A stretch of DNA of 19,295 nt from positions 1 through 19,295 of the forward strand of contig CAKOUU010000024.1 in NCBI GenBank assembly GCA_934120675.1. The letters run 5' to 3'. Source of the stretch: an uncultured Clostridia bacterium (GTDB taxonomy: Bacteria > Bacillota > Clostridia > TANB77 > CAG-508). The position numbers and the translations under genes are program-made. Positions 1-7,419 of this stretch are shown piece after piece; position 1 is the stretch's first letter, and the number at the start of each line of letters is the position of its first letter. The notes beneath the pieces are model-generated. The model did no database searches, was not told where the DNA came from, and saw only the letters and a program-made list of their open reading frames with translations.

Positions 1-49
1 CTTAAAAATACATTTCTAACTATTTATAAAAATTCTAATTTTGGAAAAG

Positions 50-70
50 TGTTAGAACTTTTGTTAGAAC
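50..70. repeat. paired 9-bp direct repeats, possible integrase arm sites
   Basis: TGTTAGAAC occurs at 50-58 and again at 62-70. The same arrangement, TTGTTAGAA twice with an 11-bp period, lies at 11831-11850 just after the integrase pseudogene. In both places the pair is followed by the same hairpin and then by ATGGTGC. I infer recombinase arm-type sites; there is no direct proof. Confidence 0.4.
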
Positions 71-93
71 TTTGCACATTTTTTATAAATTAA

Positions 94-127
94 AACCTCA
101 AGCATATCTTACGAACTACTTGAGGTT
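94..127 (+). terminator. intrinsic-terminator-like hairpin with conserved loop, left copy
   Basis: A 9-bp perfect stem (94-102 with 119-127) encloses a 16-nt loop containing TATCTTACGAACT. The same 13-nt loop core is found in the hairpin downstream of the integrase at 11871-11911, though the stem sequences differ. It should therefore lie just downstream of another integrase-type gene lying left of the window. Frame 1 is open from base 1 to a TAA at 91-93, but I cannot say that it codes. Confidence 0.55.
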
Positions 128-131
128 CTAA

Positions 132-145
132 TGGTGCCGCTGGTG
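132..145. other. attachment-core-like sequence (tRNA 3' end remnant)
   Basis: TGGTGCCGCTGGTG reads on the minus strand as CACCAGCGGCACCA, which has the form of a tRNA acceptor 3' strand plus discriminator base and CCA. No T-arm or 5' acceptor half follows, so this is not a tRNA. It sits exactly where the tRNA-Leu 3' end sits relative to the matching hairpin at 11871-11911. I read it as an attachment core left by integration. Confidence 0.4.
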
Positions 146-176
146 TAGTTATCTACAACTTTTTGGCTCTCATAAC

Positions 177-196
177 GATTGATACAAATATCAATC
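177..196. repeat. 8-bp perfect inverted repeat
   Basis: GATTGATA (177-184) pairs with TATCAATC (189-196) around a 4-nt loop. It lies between the attachment-core-like sequence and the 3' end of the MFS gene. It has no T-tract on either strand, so it is a weak terminator at best, or a protein site near the element's distal end. Confidence 0.4.
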
Positions 197-252
197 AATT
201 TATTAAAGTATATCATATTTTTTATAAATTGCAACAAAGTTTTCAAAAAGCT

Positions 253-1407
253 TTATAGATGTTTCTTATTTTCTGATTTTATATCAATGTTTATAATAAT
301 CGTAGAGACTATTGATAATATAAATATCACATAAAAAACATTTTCTCCAACAAATTTTGCTATAAAAGCCAATAATGCAAATACAAAAACTTCTGTAAAA
401 CATAAACTCATTTGTCCAACTGCTGATAACAATTCATTATCTTCTTTTGATTCTTTAATAATATTTTGTATTGAAGTCTGTATTGATGTTTCATAAACTT
501 TTGAAACATTATCACTAACTGCTTTATTTATAGATATTATAAATTTATCTTTCACAAATAGGTATATTAGTGTAATACTAGATTTTATTATTGTAACTAA
601 ATTATTTGATTTTTTTATGTCTTTATCAGTATATTTTCCTATTAAAATAATCGTTATAACTTGAAATAATAGTGATCCTATAGTAACTACTGAAAATGTT
701 TTAAAATCTTGTAATAATAAGTATAAATACAAAGGAACAAATTGCCTTTCTATTATATGATTAGTTCTTAGTGCATATATAATCTTATATTTACTCTTAC
801 TATGTATTAAGTATTTCATACTAGATTTGAAAGCACTTGATTTTTTTTCTGGTTTGTAATCTATTTTTAATATTGCAAGATATTGTAATAAAAAGAAAAC
901 TGTAATTACAACAAATAAAATTAATGTTTTATTACTTATTACTCCCCAAGCCACTAAACAACTTGCTAAAACTGTTCCTAATATTTTACTTATACTATAG
1001 AAACTATTAAATCTCCCTCTATGTTCACTTTCTACATATTTACTAGATAATGCATCAGATGATGGATTAGATAGACCATTTAATCCCAGTACTATTACAA
1101 ATATAATAATATTTGCTGATAAATTCTGATTAACTAATATATAATAAGCATATATAATATTAAATAAATTTGAAATTAGTATACATTTTGCAATCCCTAT
1201 TTTGCTTGATATTGTTACGAATAATGGTGTTATCAGACCCATGATAAGAAATCTTATACCATATATTAATAATATTAAATATATGGGCAAGCCTGCTTTA
1301 TAAAGCATAACTGTTCCAAATGTTTCGCTTAAAGCATTTGCAAAATTATAAAAAAATATACTTAAATACATATATTTATACTCTTTTTTGTAAAAATATT
1401 CCTTCAT
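253..1407 (-). CDS. MFS-type multi-pass membrane transporter
   Basis: This is a 384-aa, very hydrophobic protein with about ten to twelve predicted membrane segments. Short basic or charged loops (for example KIDYKPEKKSS near the middle) separate two halves, as in the major facilitator superfamily, where proteins of about 380-420 aa are usual. It most likely exports or imports a small solute by proton coupling in the cytoplasmic membrane; the substrate cannot be told. AGGAGC lies seven bases upstream of the ATG and supports the start. It is divergent from the gene at 1589 and is not in an operon. Only a weak hairpin (177-196) follows it. No frame damage is seen, unlike the transfer genes nearby. 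It may be cargo of the element, for example an efflux pump. Family confidence is good; function is unknown. Confidence 0.75.
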   Translation of the reverse strand: MKEYFYKKEYKYMYLSIFFYNFANALSETFGTVMLYKAGLPIYLILLIYGIRFLIMGLITPLFVTISSKIGIAKCILISNLFNIIYAYYILVNQNLSANIIIFVIVLGLNGLSNPSSDALSSKYVESEHRGRFNSFYSISKILGTVLASCLVAWGVISNKTLILFVVITVFFLLQYLAILKIDYKPEKKSSAFKSSMKYLIHSKSKYKIIYALRTNHIIERQFVPLYLYLLLQDFKTFSVVTIGSLLFQVITIILIGKYTDKDIKKSNNLVTIIKSSITLIYLFVKDKFIISINKAVSDNVSKVYETSIQTSIQNIIKESKEDNELLSAVGQMSLCFTEVFVFALLAFIAKFVGENVFYVIFILSIVSTIIINIDIKSENKKHL

Positions 1408-1475
1408 TTATTGCTCCTAATAATTTCTCAAAATTTTTTTATGAATTATATCATTATTTTAAGCACAAATCAAAT

Positions 1476-1504
1476 TTGATTTTTTATGTAAAATATTGTA
1501 TAAT
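1476..1504 (+). promoter_or_regulatory. sigma-A promoter for the 108-aa gene
   Basis: TTGATT (1476-1481), a 17-bp spacer and a perfect TATAAT (1499-1504). The expected start of transcription is near 1511, leaving a leader of about 78 nt before the ATG at 1589. Confidence 0.7.
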
Positions 1505-1588
1505 TAACTTATGTGGTAGTTAAATTCTATTTTTCATTCTAATTAGACTACTAAGTAAAATAAAATTATTTTATAGGAGGACTATTAT

Positions 1589-1915
1589 ATGATTTGCAAA
1601 AAATACTCTGATGGCAAATGTGAACTATTATTTCCAGAAGAATTTAAGATGGAGTGTATGCGATTATATCCACGTCACGATTGTAATGACTGGCCATTTA
1701 TTTGGCAAGCAAATCGGATAATCGATCAAGATGTAGCTGATTTTTGTTTGAAGACTCTTGAAGAGCGGCTATTAACAAATAAGAATCTTGATAGATGGAC
1801 TGTAGTTGTTGTATATCGCACTAAATCACCCAAAAAATTCAAGGAATGGATAGCAGACCTCGAAGCCAAAGAAAAACTTTATCGCTGGTTCCTTGAATTA
1901 AAAGAGGAACAATAA
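1589..1915 (+). CDS. small soluble protein of unknown function (108 aa)
   Basis: I do not recognise this family. The protein is charged and soluble, with no membrane segment or signal peptide. Cysteines cluster in the first third (C3, C11, C23, C32) with a fifth at C53, and aromatic residues are frequent (WPFIW near residues 36-40). The second half is rich in Lys/Glu and looks helical (KFKEWIADLEAKEKLYRWF). AGGAGG stands at good spacing before the ATG. The gene has its own promoter (1476-1504) and a strong terminator (1927-1951), so it is a one-gene unit. Its codons (CGG, CTC, GCC, CAC) are less AT-biased than those of its neighbours, which suggests a separate origin. Confidence 0.7.
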   Translation: MICKKYSDGKCELLFPEEFKMECMRLYPRHDCNDWPFIWQANRIIDQDVADFCLKTLEERLLTNKNLDRWTVVVVYRTKSPKKFKEWIADLEAKEKLYRWFLELKEEQ

Positions 1916-1926
1916 TGAATCGTATT

Positions 1927-1960
1927 GTCCCAAGCAGTTGATGCTTGGGACAAGTCCTTT
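1927..1960 (+). terminator. intrinsic terminator of the 108-aa gene
   Basis: GTCCCAAGCA (1927-1936) pairs perfectly over 10 bp with TGCTTGGGAC (1942-1951) around GTTGA. It is followed by AAGTCCTTTTTAT. It also separates this gene from the convergent mobilization genes. Confidence 0.85.
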
Positions 1961-2254
1961 TTATGCACAATTAAACAAGTATAAAGCAACTTTATTTCGT
2001 TCTTCTTTTGTCATTTCCATAATTTTTGCCATTGTAAACATTACAAGTTTATATTTAGCAAAATTTATTAAAGTAGTTCTATATTCTTCATCAACTTCTT
2101 TTAGCATAGTATCAAACTTTTCATAAATCTCAGTTTTATTATATAAAATATTAGCCCAATCACTTGTAGTTAAGCATATTCCTAATCTTAATTTATCTTT
2201 TATATACGTACCTTTAATTATATTTATTACATTTTCAACTTTATTTTCTTTCAT
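1961..2254 (-). CDS. small mobilization-module protein of unknown function (97 aa)
   Basis: A 97-aa soluble, largely helical protein with a charged N terminus (MKENKVENV) and a Lys/Glu-rich C-terminal half. The start is fixed by AAAGGAGG ahead of the ATG, and this ribosome binding site overlaps the end of the broken relaxase gene (stop at 2269). The gene is therefore the next one in the mob operon, 14 bases downstream. I do not recognise a family. Position suggests an accessory or regulatory role in mobilization, or a passenger of the module. It is intact while the relaxase in front of it is not, so it may have a separate function or simply not have decayed yet. Confidence 0.6.
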   Translation of the reverse strand: MKENKVENVINIIKGTYIKDKLRLGICLTTSDWANILYNKTEIYEKFDTMLKEVDEEYRTTLINFAKYKLVMFTMAKIMEMTKEERNKVALYLFNCA

Positions 2255-2268
2255 AGTTTTTTCCTCCT

Positions 2269-3533
2269 TTAAAATCTAGTATCGTTATTTCTCTTTTTAT
2301 TCTTAGTTTGCTTGTTTTCTTCTGGGATTGTTATTTTTCTAGCAATATTATTTGCAATTTCATTATCGTTGTTGTCAAATATTCCGTTCTTATATAGGTC
2401 ATTACTAACAATTTTATAATTATTATCCTTGTCATAGCAAATTCGTTTATAAAAATGGTTCATAATACTATACTAAAAGCCTTTGAATTTCTGTAATTCT
2501 TGTTTAAGTTTTTCTTTTTCAGTTTATAATCTGCCTATAATTTTGTCTTTAGCAAATAGTTCTTTTTTTAAACTTCCAATTTCATTATCTTTTACATTTT
2601 TTGTATAATTTTTGATTTTCTGGACATCCTCGTTTGAAATAACCATATTATTTTTATTTAGTTTAGTAGGTTTGAGATTACTTAATATCTCATTTATATC
2701 TTTACTTGTATCATCAAGTTGTTTTGTTTGATTATTAGCTTTTGCGAGTTTTTGTTCTTTCTGTTTTAGTTGTTTTTTAATTTCTCTATAATTGCCCATA
2801 TCATTAACATTGATGTCTTGATTTCTGCCTTTTTGTTTTTCCTTTAATCGTGTATTAATCTCATAAAACTTGTTATATGACTTAATACAAGCATTTCTCA
2901 TTTTATCTTGTATTGCAGTTAGTGATGTTTTTGTAAATAATTTACTTTTTCCTACTTGTTTTTTCATTCCTCTAGTACAATTTGTGGCTACTGGAACACC
3001 TACAATATGCATATGGGGAGAAACTTCATCAAAGTGTATTGTTGCATTTGCTATCTTAAAGTCTGGTACAATTTTAATTAAGTCTTTTATCTATTCATTA
3101 TATACATCAACCATTTTAAATCTATATTCTTTATCTTTATCATTCCAAAAGTCCATATCTCCAAGTTCTATTATAATCTCACAAGCAATATCATTCTGTG
3201 AGTTGCATACTTTTTTGAAATAATCTTCAATTTTTCTATCTTCACGAGTTTGATTGTTATTATATTCTAGCTTCTTCAAACTCATCTAAATATACTTGCT
3301 TAACATCATTCATAATATCATTTGTTCCATAAATTGTTCTAATTAACTCTCTTTGATTATTCATAATCCCTTAAATTGTGTTTATTAACATCAGATAAAT
3401 CTTTTGCATTTTGAATTGCATTATTAGATAGAGAAGTAGTACCAGATAAATTTCCTTTTGCAACTTTCCTTGCTAATTTACTTTTGTTTTTATCACTACC
3501 CAAGTGAAAAGAATATGCCAATTCTTGTTCCAT
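2269..3533 (-). pseudogene. MobV-family relaxase (Pre/Mob), degenerate
   Basis: The intact ancestor would have nicked oriT and led strand transfer of the element. The start is the ATG at 3531-3533, preceded by AAAGGAGG, not the upstream in-frame ATG. The N terminus (HNLRDYE) is followed by a frameshift near 3357, a second near 3268, then in-frame stops at 3091-3093 (TAG), 2524-2526 (TAA) and about 2476 (TAG). Joining the frames gives about 420 aa with typical MobV features. These are EYNNNQTREDRKI, IIELGD, the HxDExxPHxH metal-binding motif (HFDEVSPHMH, around 3012-3045), GMKKQVGKSK, then a Lys/Glu-rich coiled coil and a short C-terminal domain. The mix of substitutions and frameshifts indicates real decay rather than one sequencing error. 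No functional relaxase can be made. Confidence 0.88.
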
Positions 3534-3559
3534 AAAAGCACCTCCTTTGAATTTTCTTC

Positions 3560-3625
3560 GTAGCATATGACTTTGGCTTTGCCATAATTCCTAACCCAGT
3601 AGACTTAAGTTAAGTACACTTTAAA
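3560..3625. other. candidate oriT for the MobV relaxase
   Basis: Just upstream of the relaxase start lies a gene-free stretch with a short inverted repeat around TTGGCTTTGCC (about 3571-3581) and a perfect palindrome ACTTAAGTTAAGT (3604-3616). In the MobV family the nick site normally lies directly upstream of the relaxase gene, which is the main reason for this call. I cannot identify the nick site. Confidence 0.35.
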
Positions 3626-3718
3626 TTTTATTAAAAATATATTTTGTAAAAGACAGCTAAACAGATATAAAATTATAGTTCTAAAAGTAGTGAAATTGAA
3701 TTTTAGGAAGATTTGATT

Positions 3719-4081
3719 ATGGTAGAGATAACTTATCACAAAGAAGGAGATTATTTTGTTCCTGACTTATATTTAGAGAAAGAAAATTATGAAAATGATT
3801 ATATTATTGGAAAGTATGGGCATTTAAGATTAGAATATTTAAAAAATCATAAAAAGGCAGAATATATAATAATGTTTATGAACAAAACTTTAAGAAAACA
3901 CATTGTAGAAACTGATAAACAAGCTAAAAGAAGATTTGAGATAATTATGAAACAAATGCTAGAAAAAAATCCTATTGATGAAAACTTGAAGAATACTGAC
4001 CCACTAAAATGGACTGGATTTATGAATAATTATAAATATTCTGTTGAAGAAATAATTTTTAATAGATATATTAATTGCTAA
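3719..4081 (+). CDS. TnpV-family mobile-element protein
   Basis: The 120-aa protein has the recognisable TnpV layout: an N-terminal MVEITYHKEGDYFVPDL, IGKYGHLRLEYLKNHK, a central Glu/Lys-rich helical part, and a C-terminal PLKWTGFMNNYK...EEIIFNRYI. TnpV proteins travel with clostridial transposons and mobilizable elements; their biochemical role is not established. I chose the ATG at 3719 over the upstream TTG at 3713 because AGGAAG (3705-3710) is eight bases before it. It stands alone on the plus strand, back to back with the mob genes, and is closed by the hairpin at 4087-4129. It appears intact. Confidence 0.85.
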   Translation: MVEITYHKEGDYFVPDLYLEKENYENDYIIGKYGHLRLEYLKNHKKAEYIIMFMNKTLRKHIVETDKQAKRRFEIIMKQMLEKNPIDENLKNTDPLKWTGFMNNYKYSVEEIIFNRYINC

Positions 4082-4086
4082 TTATA

Positions 4087-4130
4087 AAAGGCTAGGGTAA
4101 AGAAAATATTATTCTCCACCCTAGTCTTTT
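4087..4130. terminator. bidirectional intrinsic terminator between tnpV and the SIS gene
   Basis: AAAGGCTAGGGT (4087-4098) pairs with ACCCTAGTCTTT (4118-4129) with one G-U pair. T-runs follow on the plus strand, and the A-run at the other foot gives T's on the minus strand. It serves the convergent tnpV and SIS genes. Confidence 0.75.
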
Positions 4131-4143
4131 AATGTTTTAGATT

Positions 4144-5280
4144 TTAGAATTTGCCTTTGTAATCATAAAGCTGAATTGCTTCTTCTGGAAAAGGTTTTAA
4201 CGGTTTAGAAATGTCAATTCCTAACTCTTCACCAATGGCTGTAATTAAATACGGAAGTTTTGACATTGCTTCAATATTCCATTGTGAAGGCATCATTGCT
4301 ACTGTTCCAATTTCGATATAATGAGTTGACTTTTCTTCACATATTTTGTTTAAGAATATAGCAAGATTTTCATCATATTTGTACTTATAGAACTTATTGA
4401 TATTGCCACTTCCATCTAAGGGTATAGCCATACCATGCCTAGTCAAGTTTATAACTACTGCAAAGTTCTGATTGTACAATGAAGTATAACGCCCGTGTGA
4501 AAAGTTTTTCTTTTCGTGAAGAACAACATTGGCAATCCCAGATTCAGTAAATTTGCTTTCGATGTCAGCCGCTGTAGGTAATGTATCCCATTCATAAAAC
4601 ACATGAATAACAGGATACTGTTTAATTGTTTTGGCAATCTCAGAAATGTTTAAATCTGATACAAACTTTTCGCCATTTACTAAAGCCTCTTGATTTTTAG
4701 AAATCAATTTACATGTCCAATTATCATCAAAAATAATAATTGGTGCAAGTGTTGATACCATTGAAATCATACCTCTTTCTTTTCCAGTAGTATCTTCAGC
4801 ATTATAATAAGATATAATTTTCACACTGTCACTTTCACGATAGATATCTGATAAAGTAGATTTTTCAGCTCCAGTAACAAGTATAAAAGGAAAACCTTTT
4901 TGGGCACAAAGTTCTGAAACACACTTAATGTCTGGTGTCTTTCCAGAATATGAAATTCCTATAACTAAATCATATTTCGGATTCCACTCGCCATTATTAA
5001 CTCGATCAAACTGTGTTAAAATTCTAACCGCTGTTTGTGGTGTTACCGCTTCTACATTTGGTGTACGCATTTCATCATGAAGTACATGTTTTGCAAATAT
5101 TGCTGCTGGATAAGAACCACCTGCACCTACAACCATAATGTTCATTGGCACATACTTCTTTTTTTCGAATAAATCCCACATATAAAGATTCAATTCTTTG
5201 GTTGCATCAGTTTTCTCTGCTTTCCGAATCCTTTCTGGAAGCAAATTAACTTGTTGTCTACTTACAAATTCTTCTTTCAT
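4144..5280 (-). CDS. SIS-domain protein (double sugar-isomerase fold), substrate unknown
   Basis: A 378-aa cytosolic protein with two SIS lobes, as in the isomerase half of GlmS. The first phosphosugar-binding loop is VVGAGGSYPAA (residues 50-60) and the second ISYSGKTPD (109-117). The second lobe has ESKFTESG (241-248) and EKKNFSHGRYTS (256-267), which occupies the place of the GlmS catalytic Glu-Lys region. There is no glutaminase domain, so it is not GlmS. It may isomerise, deaminate or only bind a phosphosugar or similar ligand. The ATG is preceded by AGGAGG, and a good promoter lies at 5360-5388. The gene is a single-gene unit ended by 4087-4129. Its codons are less AT-biased than the relaxase's, which suggests separate acquisition. 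Confidence 0.8.
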   Translation of the reverse strand: MKEEFVSRQQVNLLPERIRKAEKTDATKELNLYMWDLFEKKKYVPMNIMVVGAGGSYPAAIFAKHVLHDEMRTPNVEAVTPQTAVRILTQFDRVNNGEWNPKYDLVIGISYSGKTPDIKCVSELCAQKGFPFILVTGAEKSTLSDIYRESDSVKIISYYNAEDTTGKERGMISMVSTLAPIIIFDDNWTCKLISKNQEALVNGEKFVSDLNISEIAKTIKQYPVIHVFYEWDTLPTAADIESKFTESGIANVVLHEKKNFSHGRYTSLYNQNFAVVINLTRHGMAIPLDGSGNINKFYKYKYDENLAIFLNKICEEKSTHYIEIGTVAMMPSQWNIEAMSKLPYLITAIGEELGIDISKPLKPFPEEAIQLYDYKGKF

Positions 5281-5359
5281 GTTTTTTTCCTCCTAACATT
5301 TGTTTTTAGAGAATTCATATATTTGCTATTTTTAACGCATAGCTACGAAATATGTAAAT

Positions 5360-5388
5360 ATTTTATCATAAATTTATATAAATTTCAA
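5360..5388 (-). promoter_or_regulatory. sigma-A promoter for the SIS gene
   Basis: On the minus strand TTGAAA (5383-5388), a 17-bp spacer and TAAAAT (5360-5365). It stands back to back with the plus-strand promoter at 5431-5459. Confidence 0.65.
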
Positions 5389-5430
5389 CAAATTTTTCTC
5401 GTTTTAGTTACACAAAAACCGAAAAATTTG

Positions 5431-5459
5431 TTGACTTTTAGTGAAAATCGAGATATATA
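5431..5459 (+). promoter_or_regulatory. sigma-A promoter with no downstream ORF
   Basis: TTGACT (5431-5436), a 17-bp spacer and TATATA (5454-5459). The next plus-strand gene is kilobases away, so the transcript starting near 5466 is expected to be non-coding. Confidence 0.6.
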
Positions 5460-5465
5460 TTAAGT

Positions 5466-5864
5466 GTATTCTAGTTAGGAATACAAGAATATTGATGTTT
5501 TCTTGGGAATTTTACAATTCCTCAGATGCCAGGCGAAAACGAGTCGCATATAGGATTGCGAGCTGGTTATTAGAAAGTGTGAAAATTTTAAAATAATAGT
5601 AAACTTGTCCAGTATTTATAAGTAATTAAGAAAGCCATGAGTGCAAAGTTCAATGTTCTATTTACATACACACTAAAAAATGAGTACATATTTAAAACTC
5701 AAATTTTGTTTTGAGCTTATTAAAATTGTATTCATGGTAGGTAAATAGAGTATTGGTATATCGCTTATGGTCTTTTTGTTGTGTATAAATTTCTGCACTC
5801 TCTATTTATACAGAAACAAAAAGAGCTTAACAATTTATTTTTGGTATGTAAATAAATTGTTAAG
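5466..5864 (+). ncRNA. candidate structured non-coding RNA (~400 nt)
   Basis: No credible ORF occupies this stretch on either strand, yet it has a promoter in front (5431-5459) and nested complementary segments. These are 5506-5511/5516-5521; TCGCA/TGCGA at 5544-5548/5557-5561; 5657-5665/5741-5749 (9 bp); 5680-5687/5728-5735 (8 bp with one G-U); 5698-5703/5710-5715; 5771-5780 plus 5783-5789 with 5805-5811 plus 5815-5824 (17 bp with a small internal loop); and 5826-5840/5850-5864 (15 bp perfect). The part 5525-5570 is visibly richer in G+C than its surroundings, as structured RNAs often are in AT-rich genomes. It does not match RNase P, tmRNA, SRP, T-box or group II domain V that I can recall. 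The strand is inferred from the promoter. Confidence 0.5.
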
Positions 5865-5891
5865 ATGAGCAAAAGAATATATGAATACGGT

Positions 5892-5920
5892 TAAATCTGC
5901 CACTAGTGGTGGCAGATTTA
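5892..5920. terminator. 12-bp hairpin at the 3' end of the radical SAM gene
   Basis: TAAATCTGCCAC (5892-5903) pairs perfectly with GTGGCAGATTTA (5909-5920) around a 5-nt loop. It directly abuts the stop codon of the minus-strand gene. The T-tract is poor on both strands, so it may be a weak terminator or an mRNA-stabilising hairpin. It could also end the candidate RNA transcript from the left. Confidence 0.5.
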
Positions 5921-5921
5921 C

Positions 5922-6704
5922 TTACCTTTCTTCTTCCAAATACTTTTCTCTGTATTTACTCATAACTTCTGAACTCCTAGAATAGACATTACACATTCCC
6001 ATTAATCTTCTTTTAATTTCTAATTCATCTGATACTGGATTATAGAATAATTTATTTTTATTAGAAAAATGTACTGTTTCTTCTGATTCTTCTTCTTTAA
6101 AAATACTACCAACTACAACATCTTTTATTCCGTATCTTTTAACAACTTCTTGATATAGTTTAATATCTTGAATAGTTATTCCTTGTAAAATAGGTTTCAT
6201 ATATAGAACAGTTGGAATATTTAATTTTTTTGAAACTTCAAATGTTTCAAATCTCTTTGTAGGTGAATCTGTATTTCTTTCAATCTGTTCCCAGTGACTA
6301 ATACTAGCAGAACTAACAAAGATAACCAATTGTCCCATATATTTTATTAAATCTTGAAATCCTTTAACATCTTCAACAGTTACCTGTTTTTTAGTTGATA
6401 ATTGTATTTGATTTCCTTTTTGCAAGAAATATCGTATTAATTCAATAGTCTGTGGTCTGTTTTTTTCATCCCAGCACTCTGAAAAACAACCTAATGTAAT
6501 TAGTGTTTTTTCGTCAATGTTAATTCCACTTTCTTCTATATCTTTTATAATTTGAGACGCTTCTCTTACTGGCGAATCATTTGATTTATTATTATATTCT
6601 AAACGAGGTAAATAACAATAAGAACAAGCCCCATTACATCCTAAACATGTATTAATAAAAATTCTATCACTATTTTTAGCATATAAATATCCTGTATCTA
6701 ACAT
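5922..6704 (-). CDS. radical SAM protein, spore-photolyase-like fold
   Basis: A 260-aa enzyme with the [4Fe-4S] motif CxxxCxxC at C23, C27 and C30 (CNGACSYC), and an extra Cys at 20. Later segments are LITLGCFSECWDE (about 68-80), STKKQ (about 103-107) and a strand-helix series ending in GSIFKEEE. This is the layout of the SPL-like or 'DNA repair photolyase' group of radical SAM proteins. The reaction would start from reductive cleavage of S-adenosylmethionine to a 5'-deoxyadenosyl radical; the substrate is unknown. Its ATG lies three bases after the stop codon of the HD gene, and its ribosome binding site (GGAG) is inside that gene's end. The two are therefore translationally coupled and probably act on the same pathway. 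The gene appears intact. Confidence 0.75.
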   Translation of the reverse strand: MLDTGYLYAKNSDRIFINTCLGCNGACSYCYLPRLEYNNKSNDSPVREASQIIKDIEESGINIDEKTLITLGCFSECWDEKNRPQTIELIRYFLQKGNQIQLSTKKQVTVEDVKGFQDLIKYMGQLVIFVSSASISHWEQIERNTDSPTKRFETFEVSKKLNIPTVLYMKPILQGITIQDIKLYQEVVKRYGIKDVVVGSIFKEEESEETVHFSNKNKLFYNPVSDELEIKRRLMGMCNVYSRSSEVMSKYREKYLEEER

Positions 6705-6707
6705 ATA

Positions 6708-7373
6708 TTATTTTTCTCCATTCCATTCTTTTAAAAATTCATCAACAAATCTTTTCATGAACTCCGTTCTACTATTAGCTAGTTCTTTTGCTTTTTGCGT
6801 ATTCATATTATCACTTAATCTAAATAATTTGTGATAAAAATGATGTATTGTTGATGCATCATCTCCATTTTCTTCTGCATAATCTGATTTCATTTCTAAA
6901 GATACTGTATTATCATACATTGGAACATTGTGTGCTCCTCCATATGAAAAAGTTCTTCCTATACTTATTGCACCAATAGCATCTAAATTATCTGCATCTT
7001 GTAATATTAGTGTATTTATGTCATTTTCTTTGTTTTGAAGATTATTCCAATTATAAATTTCATGATATTCTATAGCATGTAATATTTTTTGTAATCGTGA
7101 TTCATTTAAATCTAATACACTTAATATTTCTTTAACCTTATCTAGTGAATCTTTTGGAGATACAAACTTTCCTGTTTCATTTTGCATAATTCTATGAACA
7201 TCATGTAAAAATGCTGAAATTCCTACAACTATTTCATCTCCACCTTCATATTTTTGTAATAATAATGCTATGTTCATTGTTCTTTCCAAATGAGTAATAT
7301 CATGTCCACTAGAATCATTTTTAAATAATTTTAATACTTCTGGTCTTAATTTATTTATATAATCTTCTAACAT
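6708..7373 (-). CDS. HD-superfamily metal-dependent phosphohydrolase
   Basis: A 221-aa all-helical protein with the full HD metal site: H28 (ITHLERT), H57-D58 (FLHDVHR) and D126 (LQDADNLDA). The signature GAISIGRTFSYGG after the last Asp is typical of the YedJ-like HD group. Such enzymes hydrolyse nucleotides or related phosphoesters; the exact substrate cannot be seen. The ATG is preceded by AAAGGTGG. It is the first gene of a two-gene unit with the radical SAM gene (three-base gap). It lies 90 bases after the AlbA_2 gene, across a hairpin at 7420-7467. It could pair with the radical SAM enzyme in modifying or salvaging a nucleotide, which is inference from coupling only. Confidence 0.8.
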   Translation of the reverse strand: MLEDYINKLRPEVLKLFKNDSSGHDITHLERTMNIALLLQKYEGGDEIVVGISAFLHDVHRIMQNETGKFVSPKDSLDKVKEILSVLDLNESRLQKILHAIEYHEIYNWNNLQNKENDINTLILQDADNLDAIGAISIGRTFSYGGAHNVPMYDNTVSLEMKSDYAEENGDDASTIHHFYHKLFRLSDNMNTQKAKELANSRTEFMKRFVDEFLKEWNGEK

Positions 7374-7419
7374 AATTCATTCCACCTTTACCTTTTCAAA
7401 TTTATTCATTCATCTAATT

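Noticed and set aside
132..210. tRNA gene next to the left hairpin
   Set aside because: Only the 3' acceptor-like bases and CCA are present; there is no T-loop, anticodon arm or matching 5' acceptor strand.
5811..5830. ACAGAA...GCTTA resembling the end of RNase P RNA
   Set aside because: The other conserved RNase P blocks are missing in this stretch.
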